DNA from: Calendula officinalis
Lineage: Eukaryota; Streptophyta; Magnoliopsida; Asterales; Asteraceae
Assembly: GCA_963853835.1 (NCBI GenBank)
Contig: OY970821.1
Span: 53,526,640-53,590,639, forward strand
Direction of reading: 5' to 3'
DNA: 64,000 nt
A model generated the notes under the pieces. The model did not search any database. It saw only the letters and a program-made list of their open reading frames with translations, and was not told where the DNA came from. Of this stretch, positions 34,963 through 43,300 are shown one piece after another; position 1 is the first letter of the stretch, and every line of letters begins with the position of its first letter. Position numbers and translations under genes: made by a program.

Positions 34963-35957
34963 CTGAGACTCTGTCAGATTCCCTTCGAGCATCTGCAGAG
35001 GTCGGTGCAGGATCATGTGTTTGTTAATGTGCAGCACCAACATCTTCAATACCGACCCCTCTGTCATGCTGAGCACCTTCCAGTGTAGTTTGTGCATATT
35101 GAATCTCCACATCAAGAGGAACATGAGGTTCCTCAATTGGTTGAGCAGGTGGAGCTTGTTCTGGACCTGGAAGATCAGCGGTGGCTGCAATAAAGCTTTG
35201 GGCTTGAATAGATGCAGTTAATGATGGAACATTTGCAGGCTGCACCTCCTCAGATGATAAGTTGCCCATAATGATAGGAGAAACATTCCTTCTTCTTCTT
35301 CGAAGGACCAGTGGTGTGTCTTCTGAGGACTCAGTTTCACGATCGGTTTCAATATGAGGAGCAGCAAGATCTTGTGCAGGTGGAGAGATAGTTGGTTCTT
35401 GAACTTGTGGGACATCCTGCATCTCAATATCTTGACCAGCATGTGCTCCATTTCCACTATTATCATCATTATCATCATCATCATCATTGTTTGACTCAGT
35501 ATCAGACATGTGTTCTACATCATCAATGTGTTCTTGAACAGTGGCCCACATAGGAGGACTTAGAAGAGGTTCTCCTTCTCTTGGTCTGTAAAAGAAAATC
35601 TTCTCACTGAGTGGAGGAAGATCAACTCTTGGACTGTGAAAATCATCATAAAGCTGTGTGGGCATTGAGTGTTGAAATATGAGAGATAGAAATCTGCAGA
35701 AAGGGACATTGCATTCCCTTGTATTTGCTCGAACCAGAGTAGCTAATTCATTGAAAATTAGGCGAGCATAATCGATATTTCTTCCATAGTACAGAGCATG
35801 TACTATTTGCATCCCAAATTCGTTTATTTGGTCCAAAGCTCCCGTCTTGTGGGTCATACATCGAATGATTGTTGTGATGAGAATACCCCACATGGGACCA
35901 AATTCATTTCTTTTGATTGTGCCCGTTGTTCCTCTTCGACCCAGAAAAGGCAGTACA
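34963..35957 (-). pseudogene. Retroelement 3' accessory ORF, exon 1 (5'-truncated, one in-frame stop)
   Basis: Open from the composite junction at ~35,957 down to the predicted donor, except for a TAA at 35,024-35,026. After that stop the same frame stays open to the splice donor for about 20 codons of similar Pro/Ala/Asp/Ser-rich composition, so the stop looks like a late lesion. A Met codon lies at 35,893, but the frame is open about 20 codons further upstream until it hits the inverted LTR B fragment, so the true start is lost. The N-terminal ~110 residues are globular (start MWGILITTIIRCMTHKTGALDQ; later NVPFCRFLSLIFQHSMP). This general form resembles a domain widespread in plant retroelement proteins with a KFLMYPRF-like motif, which I give only as a resemblance. 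The rest is acidic (Asp-run at ~residues 136-142), Pro-rich, with a basic RRRRR patch. No catalytic motif seen. Confidence 0.6.
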
Positions 35958-35989
35958 GAGTTTCACTAAGATTATTTATATAAGTTAAA
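35958..35989 (-). repeat. 32-bp inverted fragment of LTR B at the composite junction
   Basis: The plus strand here is the reverse complement of 39,765-39,796 within LTR B3 (bases ~67-98 of the LTR), identical over 32 bp. Its right end overlaps by three A residues with the plus-strand tail of element B. The break lies at the centre of a perfect 9-1-9 dyad of LTR B (ATATAAGTT-T-AACTTATAT). Confidence 0.85.
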
Positions 35990-36131
35990 AGTTAATGTGA
36001 CATATATTTTCTTGAAGTACTTAGTGAATAAAGAATATGAAAAGATCTCAAAAAGAAGAATATACAAGACAAGATCGTTATTATTTATTAGGTTAAACAT
36101 ATTCATTTGTTATCATCAGATAGGGGGAGAT
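35987..36131 (+). mobile_element. 3' tail of an element B internal region
   Basis: Near-identical to 39,555-39,698 and 37,556-37,699, starting at AAAAGTTAATGTGACATA. It ends in the polypurine tract AGGGGGAGA (36,122-36,130) directly before LTR B1, so LTR B1 is the 3' LTR of a B copy that is otherwise missing. Non-coding. Confidence 0.85.
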
Positions 36132-36746
36132 TGTTAGGGTAGAAAACCCGGTCAAACCTATTACTTTGTGAATCTGATGAACAAAGGAATATATAAGTTT
36201 AACTTATATAAATAATTTTAGTGAAACTCGTCTCATACCGAGTTGGTCGGTATCTGGTCATACTGAGTTGGTCAGTATGAGGTGATACCGAGTTCACGGA
36301 CCGAGCTCCACATACCGAGTTAGTCGGTATAGCTCAGTCTCATACCGAGTTGGTCGGTATAGCTCAGTCTCATACCGAGTACACGGACCGACCAGTCCGT
36401 GAATGGTGCATTCCTTATTTGAGTAATGAATCAAATCCCTTTAATCAAGGGATGCACTTATTAGAATTGGGAGTTACATATAGAATAGGGTTAATTGTAA
36501 AACCTCTATACATTATAAATAGAGGTTTAGTCTTTAGTTGTTAAGCATCCTTTTGGATCCCGGTTGATCACTTGTGTGGATCACCGGTAACCCAATTCTA
36601 AATGTAACACTTTGTGGAGTGTTCTTGGTTATTCCGCAACCAAGAACACATTTTATACGTTTGTGCTTAATAAGAATAATCGTATGACGTATATGATCTT
36701 GTCTTTACCGATTTTATTAACAATATATGGGTGGTTGGGTCCTACA
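36132..36746 (+). repeat. LTR B1
   Basis: 615 bp, from TGTTAGGGTAG to GGTCCTACA. Contains the AT-rich 9-1-9 dyad near base 60, a block of GATACCGAG/CATACTGAG words, two copies of a 30-bp unit (36,312-36,371, TTGGTCGGTATAGCTCAG type), and a TATA box. It has a polypurine tract on its left and a tRNA primer site on its right, so it serves as 3' LTR for the left neighbour and 5' LTR for the right one. It differs from LTR B2 at only about five positions, so the copies are young. Confidence 0.92.
36514..36522 (+). promoter_or_regulatory. Putative TATA box of LTR B1
   Basis: TATAAATAG inside CATTATAAATAGAGG. The same box is at 38,082-38,090 in LTR B2 and 40,111-40,119 in LTR B3. Position within the LTR fits a U3 promoter. 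Confidence 0.6.
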
Positions 36747-37699
36747 ATTGGTATCAGAGCGGTTCAAAGTTATCTACAACTTTGATGATCTTATAACCCT
36801 ATATATTGTTGAAGATCAAGTCTTTTCATAAAGAAGAACAATGCAGAATTTTCATAAATTTTGGATATTATATCCATAACACATACATGTACTCGGTATC
36901 AAAATTTCAGACTGATCAGAATCGTATACTGAGAGATACATATTTTCAAAGTTGATGATTTTCTGATACTGACTGTCTCATACCGAGTGGTCAGTATGAG
37001 ACTGCTGTGATCGTGTCAACCGATGGATCACTATGATTTTTGGATATGATGTTGAAGACAGGTATATGTATATTGTGTTAAAAATTCATAATGATCAGAA
37101 GATTCTACATGGAGATATGATTTTTTGAAGTTGCTGCAAAATTAGAGAAATGAAATTCTGCATGCTGAATTATACAAGTGAGTATGTTTCACATATTTTT
37201 CTCCTTTTAGTCATAAGAAATCATCTTAAACTGAGGAAATCTATAAGTTGATTGATTCCTTAGTGATGCTTCAAGTCAAAGATAAAATATACCGAACAGT
37301 TTAAGGAGATGACTCTGATTCAGGGGGAGAAACCACAATGTGATATATGTTTTCTTTATATGAAGCTAAAGTTCTTTTAAGCTAAGATGTTCATGCTAAG
37401 TTATTCAAGGGGGTACGTGTCACACATTATTTTACAATCATTTGAATCATTTCAAACTGAGGAAATCTACTAATTGAATGATTCCTTAGTGATGTTTCAT
37501 TACAATTCAAATCTACCGGACAGTTTGAGAAAGGAGTCAATGATTGTGGGGGAGAAAAGTTAGTGTGATATATAGTTTCTTGAAGTACTCGGTGAATAAA
37601 GAATATGAAAAGATCTCAAAAAGAAGACCATACAAGACAAGATCGATATTATTTATTAGGTTAAACATATTCATTTGTTATAATCAGATAGGGGGAGAT
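36747..37699 (+). mobile_element. Internal region 1 of non-autonomous element B
   Basis: 953 bp with no open frame worth calling. It starts with the primer site. Relative to internal region 2 it lacks about 430 bp after position ~36,852 (the join lies in TTTTCAT-like sequence present at both edges). It then runs in parallel. Two ~230-bp modules follow, each with AAACTGAGGAAATCTA, GATTCCTTAGTGATG, TACCG(A/G)ACAGTTT and a polypurine tract: 37,323-37,330 and 37,548-37,555. A third tract at 37,690-37,698 abuts LTR B2. Confidence 0.85.
36749..36760 (+). other. Primer binding site (initiator tRNA-Met), first copy
   Basis: TGGTATCAGAGC begins two bases after the CA end of LTR B1. It is complementary to the 3' end of plant initiator methionine tRNA, the usual minus-strand primer of Ty1/copia elements. 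Confidence 0.9.
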
Positions 37700-38314
37700 T
37701 GTTAGGGTAGAAAACCCGGTCAAACCTATTACTTTGTGAATCTGATGAACAAAGGAATATATAAGTTTAACTTATATAAATAATCTTTGTGAAACTCGTC
37801 TCATACCGAGTTGGTCGGTATCTGGTCATACTGAGTTGGTCAGTATGAGGTGATACCGAGTTCACGGACCGAGCTCCACATACCGAGTTAGTCGGTATAG
37901 CTCAGTCTCATACCGAGTTGGTCGGTATAGCTCAGTCTCATACCGAGTACACGGACCGACCAGTCCGTGAATGGTGCATTCCTTATTTGAGTAATGAATC
38001 AAATCCCTTTAATCAAGGGATGCACTTATTAGAATTGGGAGTTACATATAGAATAGGGTTAATTGTAAAACCTCAATACATTATAAATAGAGGTTTAGTA
38101 TTTAGTTGTTAAGCATCCTTTTGGATCCCGGTTGATCACTTGTGTGGATCACCGGTAACCCAATTCTAAATGTAACACTTTGTGGAGTGTTCTTGGTTAT
38201 TCCGCAACCAAGAACACATTTTATACGTTTGTGCTTAATAAGAATAATCGTATGACGTATATGATCTTGTCTTTACCGATTTTATTAACAATATATGGGT
38301 GGTTGGGTCCTACA
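37700..38314 (+). repeat. LTR B2
   Basis: 615 bp, same length and ends as LTR B1, nearly identical. Preceded by AGGGGGAGA (37,690-37,698) and followed by a primer site. TATA box at 38,082-38,090. It is shared between internal region 1 (as 3' LTR) and internal region 2 (as 5' LTR). Confidence 0.92.
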
Positions 38315-39698
38315 ATTGGTATCAGAGCGGTTCAAAGTTATCTACAACTTTGATGATCTTATAACCCTATATATTGTTGAAGATCAAGTCTTTTCATAAA
38401 GAAGAACAATGCATAATTTTCGTCATATTCTGCGCACGGGTAGAAGAAATGCCGGATCTCCTTCGTTAATGGTCGAATCTGTGTGAAATTTGAACAGGAG
38501 GTTCTCAACACACAGAAACACAGTCTGACCGTTCATAATTGCAATTCAAGTTTCTGGTAGAGAGATATGTATGGCGCAAAAAGTCAGATTCTATGCTTTT
38601 TATTCCTTACTTTTTGGGCAGCCATGGTAGAAAAATCAAATCTCCTTCTTCAAACATCGAATGAGCGTGAAATTGTAACTGAAGGTTCACCATAATGTGT
38701 TTAATGTTTTCACCGTTCAGATCTTCAAAAGGAATCGTTAATTAAGAGATATATATTTTTGAAGATTATTGACGAATATTTATGGTATGTTTTTAATTCT
38801 GCGCAACTATGATAAAACGGCTATTATATCTTTTGTAACCGTTGAATCTTCATGAATTTTGGATATGATATCCATAAAACATACATTTACTCGGTATCAA
38901 AATTTCAGACTGATCAGGAACATATATTGAGAGATACATATATTCAAAGTTGCTGGTTTTCTGATACTGAGTGTCTCATACTGAGTGGTCAGTATGAGAC
39001 TGTTGTGATCGTTTCAACCGTTGGATCCTTATGATTTTTGGATATGATGTTGAAGACAGGTATAGGTATGTTGTGTAAAAAATTCATAATGATCAGAAGA
39101 TTCTACATGGAGATATGATTTTTTGAAGTTGCTGCAAAATTAGAGAAACGAAATTCTGAAAGCTGAATTTTTCAAGTGAGTATGTTTCACATTTTTTTCT
39201 CTTTATAATCATATAAAATCATCTTAAACTGAGGAAATCCATAAGTTGATTGATTCTTTGGTGGGGTTTCAAGTCAAAGATAAAATATACCGAACGGTTT
39301 AATGTGAAAGTATATGATTCGGGGGGAGAAAAACTCAATGCGATATATATTTTCTCTTAATATGAAGCTAAGTTCTTGAAGCTAAAGTGTTCATACTAAG
39401 TTATTCAAGGGGGTACATGTCACATATTATTTTACAATCATTTGAATCGTTTCAAACTGAGGAAATCTACTAGTTGAATGATTCTTGGGATATGTTTCAT
39501 TTCAACTCAAATATACCGGAAAGTTTAAGGAGGAGTCAATGATTGTGGGGGAGAAAAGTTAATGTGACATATATTTTCTTGAAGTACTTAGTGAATAAAG
39601 AATATGAAAAGATCTCAAAAAGAAGACTATACAAGACAAGATCGTTATTATTTATTAGGTTAAACATATTAATTTGTTATCATCAGATAGGGGGAGAT
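38315..39698 (+). mobile_element. Internal region 2 of non-autonomous element B
   Basis: 1,384 bp, the fuller version of the internal region, still without coding potential. After the primer site comes ~430 bp absent from internal region 1 (~38,412-38,845), containing several similar short paragraphs (TTCTGCGC, AGAGATATATAT, CCGTT...ATC). The shared part follows. It ends with two modules bearing polypurine tracts (39,321-39,328 and 39,547-39,554) and the terminal tract 39,689-39,697. Confidence 0.85.
38317..38328 (+). other. Primer binding site (initiator tRNA-Met), second copy
   Basis: TGGTATCAGAGC two bases after the CA end of LTR B2, with the same downstream sequence (GGTTCAAAGTTATC) as the first copy. 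Confidence 0.9.
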
Positions 39699-40343
39699 TG
39701 TTAGGGTAGAAAACCCGGTCAAACCTATTACTTTGTGAATCTGATGAACAAAGGAATATATAAGTTTAACTTATATAAATAATCTTAGTGAAACTCGTCT
39801 CATACCGAGTTGGTCGGTATCTGGTCATACTGAGTTGGTCAGTATGAGGTGATACCGAGTTCACGGACCGAGCTCCACATAGCGAGTTGGTCGGTATAGT
39901 TCAGTCTCATACCGAGTTGGTCGGTATAGCTCAGTCTCATACCGAGTTGGTCGGTATAGCTCAGTCTCATACTGAGTACACGGACCGACCAGTCCGTGAA
40001 TGGTGCATTCCTTATTTGAGTAATGAATCAAATCCCTTTAATCAAGGGATGCACTTATTAGAATTGGGAGTTACATATAGAATAGGGTTAATTGTAAAAC
40101 CTCTATACATTATAAATAGAGGTTTAGTCTTTAGTTGTTTAGCATCCTTTTGGATCCCGGTTGATCACTTGTGTGGATCACCGGTAACCCAATTCTAAAT
40201 GTAACACTTTGTGGAGTGTTCTTGGTTATTCCGCAACCAAGAACACATTTTATACGTTTGTGCTTAATAAGAATAATCGTATGACGTATATGATCTTGTC
40301 TTTACCGATTTTATTAACAATATATGGGCGGTTGGGTCCTACA
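39699..40343 (+). repeat. LTR B3 (right end of the insertion)
   Basis: 645 bp, with the same ends as B1 and B2. The extra 30 bp is a third copy of the internal unit (39,879-39,908, 39,909-39,938 and 39,939-39,968). Its CA end at 40,343 touches the right target duplication. No primer site follows, as expected for a terminal 3' LTR. TATA box at 40,111-40,119. Confidence 0.92.
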
Positions 40344-40348
40344 AAAAT
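40344..40348. other. 5-bp target-site duplication, right copy (AAAAT)
   Basis: Directly follows the CA end of LTR B3 and continues as CAAGTTCGGGCC, resuming the interrupted satellite monomer in register with the left copy at 32,085-32,089. Confidence 0.9.
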
Positions 40349-43300
40349 CAAGTTCGGGCCGGGAACAGTGAAGAGTTCGGGCCGAACTTGTTCTTGGCAG
40401 TGACGAACGACCAGCTATTTTGGTTACTCGAGGGCGTGAAACGGACACCCGAGCTGAAAGTTATGAATGTTTTAGTATTGCACCTTTTGTCACACAATCT
40501 TGGATATTGAAGAGTTCGGGCCGAAGAGGGATGTTCGGGCCGAAGTGGTGTTCGGGCCGAAGTGGTGTTCGGGCCGAAGTGGTGTTCGGGCCGAAGTGGT
40601 GTTCGGGCCGAAGTTCGGTGTTCGGGCCGAGGATGATGTTCGGGCCGAGGTTGAAGTTCGGGCCGAGGTTGAAGTTCGGGCCGAAAATGAAGTTTGGGCC
40701 GGGAACAGTGAAGAGTTTGGGCCGAACTTGTTCTTGGCAGTGACGAACGGACCAGCTATTTTGGTTACTCGTGGGCGTGAAACGGACACCCGAGCTGAAA
40801 GTTATGAATGTTTTAGTATAGCACCTTTTGTCACACAATCTTGGATATTGAAGAGTTCGGGCCGAAGAGGGATGTTCGGGCCGAAGTGGTGTTCGGGCCG
40901 AAGTGGGATGTTCGGGCCAAAGTGGTGTTCGGGCCGAAGTGGTGTTCGGGCCGAAGTTCGGTGTTCGGGCCGAGGATGATGTTCGGGCCGAGGTTGAAGT
41001 TCGGGCCGAGGTCGGAGTTCGGGCCGAGGTTGAAGTTCGGGCCGAAAATGAAGTTCGGGCCGGGAACAGTGAAGAGTTCGGGCCGAACTTGTTCTTGGGA
41101 GTGACGAACGAACCAGCTATTTTGGTTACTCGTGGGCGTGAAACGGACACCCGAGCTGAAAGTTATGAATGTTTTAGTATAGCACCTTTTGTCACACAAT
41201 CATGGATATTGAAGAGTTTGGGCCGAAGAGGGATGTTGGGGCCGAAGTGGTGTTCGGGCCGAAGTGGGATGTTCGGGCCGAAGTGGTGTTCGGGCCAAAG
41301 TGGTGTTCGGGCCGAAGTTCGGTGTTCGGGCCGAGGATGATGTTCGGGCCGACGTTGAAGTTCGGGCCGAGGTCGGAGTTCGGGCCGAGGTTGAAGTTCG
41401 GGCCGAGGTTGAAGTTCGGGCCGAAAATGAAGTTCGGGCCGGGAACAGCGAAGAGTTCGGGCCGAACTTGTTCTTGGCAGTGACGAACGAACCAGCTATT
41501 TTGGTTACTCGTGGGCGTGAAACGGACACCCAAGCTGAAAGTTATGAATGTTTTAGTATACCACCTTTTGTCACACAATCTTGGATATTGAAGAGTTCGG
41601 GCCGAAGAGGGATGTTCGGGCCGAAGTAGTGTTCGGGCCGAAGTGGGATGTTCGGGCCTAGTGGTGTTCGGGCCGAAGTTCGGTGTTCGGGGCGAGGATG
41701 ATGTTCGGGCCGAGGTTGAAGTTCGGGCCGAGGTCGGAGTTCGGGCCGAGGTTGAAGTTCAGGCCGAGGTTAAAGTTCGGGCCGAAAATGAAGTTCGGGC
41801 CGGGAACAGTGAAGAGTTCGGGCCGAACTTGTTCTTGGCAGTGACGAACGAACCAGCTATTTTGGTTACTCGTGGGCGTGAAACAGACACCCGAGCTGAA
41901 AGTTATGAATGTTTTAGTATAGCACCTTTTGTCACACAATCTTGGATATTGAAGAGTTCGGGCCGAAGAGGGATGTTCGGGCCGAAGTGGGATGTTCGGG
42001 CCGAAGTGGGTTGTTCGGGCCGAAGTGGTGTTCGGGCCGAAGTGGTGTTCGGGCCGAAGTTCGGTGTTCGGGCCGAGGATGATGTTCGGGCCGAGGTTGA
42101 AGTTCGTGCCGAGGTCGGAGTTCGGGCCGAGGTTGAAGTTCGGGCCGAGGTTGAAGTTCGGGCCGAAAATCAAGTTCGGGCCGGGAACAGTGAAGAGTTC
42201 GGGCCGAACTTGTTCTTGGCAGAGACGAACGACCAGCTATTTTGGTTACTCGTGGGCGTGAAATGGACACCCGAGCTGAAAGTTATGAATGTTTTAGTAT
42301 AGCACCTTTTGTCACACAATCTTGGATATTGAAGAGTTCGGGCCGAAGAGGGATGTTCGGGCCGAAGTAGGATGTTCATGCCGAAGTGGTGTTCGGGCCG
42401 AAGTGGTGTTCGGGCCGAAGTTCGGTGTTCGGGCCGAGGATGATGTTCGGGCCGAGGTTGGAGTTCGGGCCGAGGTCGGAGTTCGGGCCGAGGTTGAAGT
42501 TCGGGCCGAGGTTGAAGTTCGGGCCGAAAATGAAGTTCGGGCCGGGAACAGCGAAGAGTTCGGGCTGAACTTGTTCTTGGCACTGACGAACGAACCAGCT
42601 ATTTTGGTTACTCGTGGGCGTGAAACGGACACCCGAGCTGAAAGTTATGAATGTTTTAGTATAGCACCTTTTGTCACACAATCTTGGATATTGAAGAGTT
42701 CGGGCCGAAGAGGGATTTTCGGGCCGAAGTGGTATGTTCGAGCCGAAGTGGTGTTCGGGCCGAAGTTCGGTGTTCGGGCCGAGGATGATGTTCGGGCCGA
42801 GGTTGAAGTTCGTGCCGAGGTCGGAGTTCGGGCCGAGGTTGAAGTTCGGGCCGAGGTTGAAGTTCGAGCCCAAAATTAAGTTCGGGCCGGGAACAGTGCA
42901 GAGTTAGGGCCGAACTTGTTCTTGGCAGTGACGAACGAACCAGCTATTTTGATCTTGGATATTGAAGAGTTCGGGCCGAAGAGGGATGTTCGGGCCGAAG
43001 TGGTGTTCGGGCCGAAGTGGGATGTTCGGGCCGAAGTGGTGTTCGCGCCGAAGTGGTGTTCGGGCAGAAGTTCGGTGTTCGGGATGAGGATGATGTTCGG
43101 GCCGAGGTTGAAGTTCGGGCCGAGGTCGGAGTTCGGGCCAAGGTTGAAGTTCGGGCCGAGGGTGAAGTTCGGGCCGAAAATGAAGTTCGGGCCGGGAACA
43201 GTGAAGAGTTCGGGCCGAACTTGTTCTTGGCAGTGACGAACGAACCAGCTATTTTGGTTACTCGTGGGCGTTAAACGGACACCCGAGCTGAAAGTTATGA

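Larger units (their letters stand above)
32090..40343. mobile_element. Composite Ty1/copia-type (Sirevirus-like) retroelement insertion
   Basis: An 8,254-bp insertion with TG...CA outer ends and a 5-bp duplication. Left to right it holds: minus-strand LTR A; polypurine tract; minus-strand two-exon accessory pseudogene; a 32-bp inverted LTR B piece; a 3' tail of an element B; LTR B1; internal region 1; LTR B2; internal region 2; LTR B3. No gag, protease, integrase, reverse transcriptase or RNase H frame is present on either strand, so nothing here is autonomous. Placement near Sireviruses (a Ty1/copia lineage) rests on repeated polypurine tracts near the 3' LTR, an extra 3' open frame, and the tRNA-iMet primer site. 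This is family knowledge applied by inference. Confidence 0.85.

Noticed and set aside
36311..36400. tRNA or other structured RNA gene from the TTGGTCGGTATAGCTCAG words
   Set aside because: The GGTATAGCTCAG string resembles a tRNA 5' end, but no acceptor, anticodon or T-arm complement follows, and the word is part of a 30-bp LTR repeat.
36350..36544. Small 64-codon open frames repeated in LTR B (36,350; 37,918; longer version at 39,887)
   Set aside because: They repeat only because the LTR repeats, start in the 30-bp units and run across the TATA region. No coding signal.
32090..40343. Two ordinary nested insertions (element B into element A)
   Set aside because: A normal element A would end on the right with the U3 start of LTR A, reading GCCTTAACA on the plus strand. 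Instead the right edge at the AAAAT duplication is the end of LTR B3, and the A/B boundary has no target duplication.
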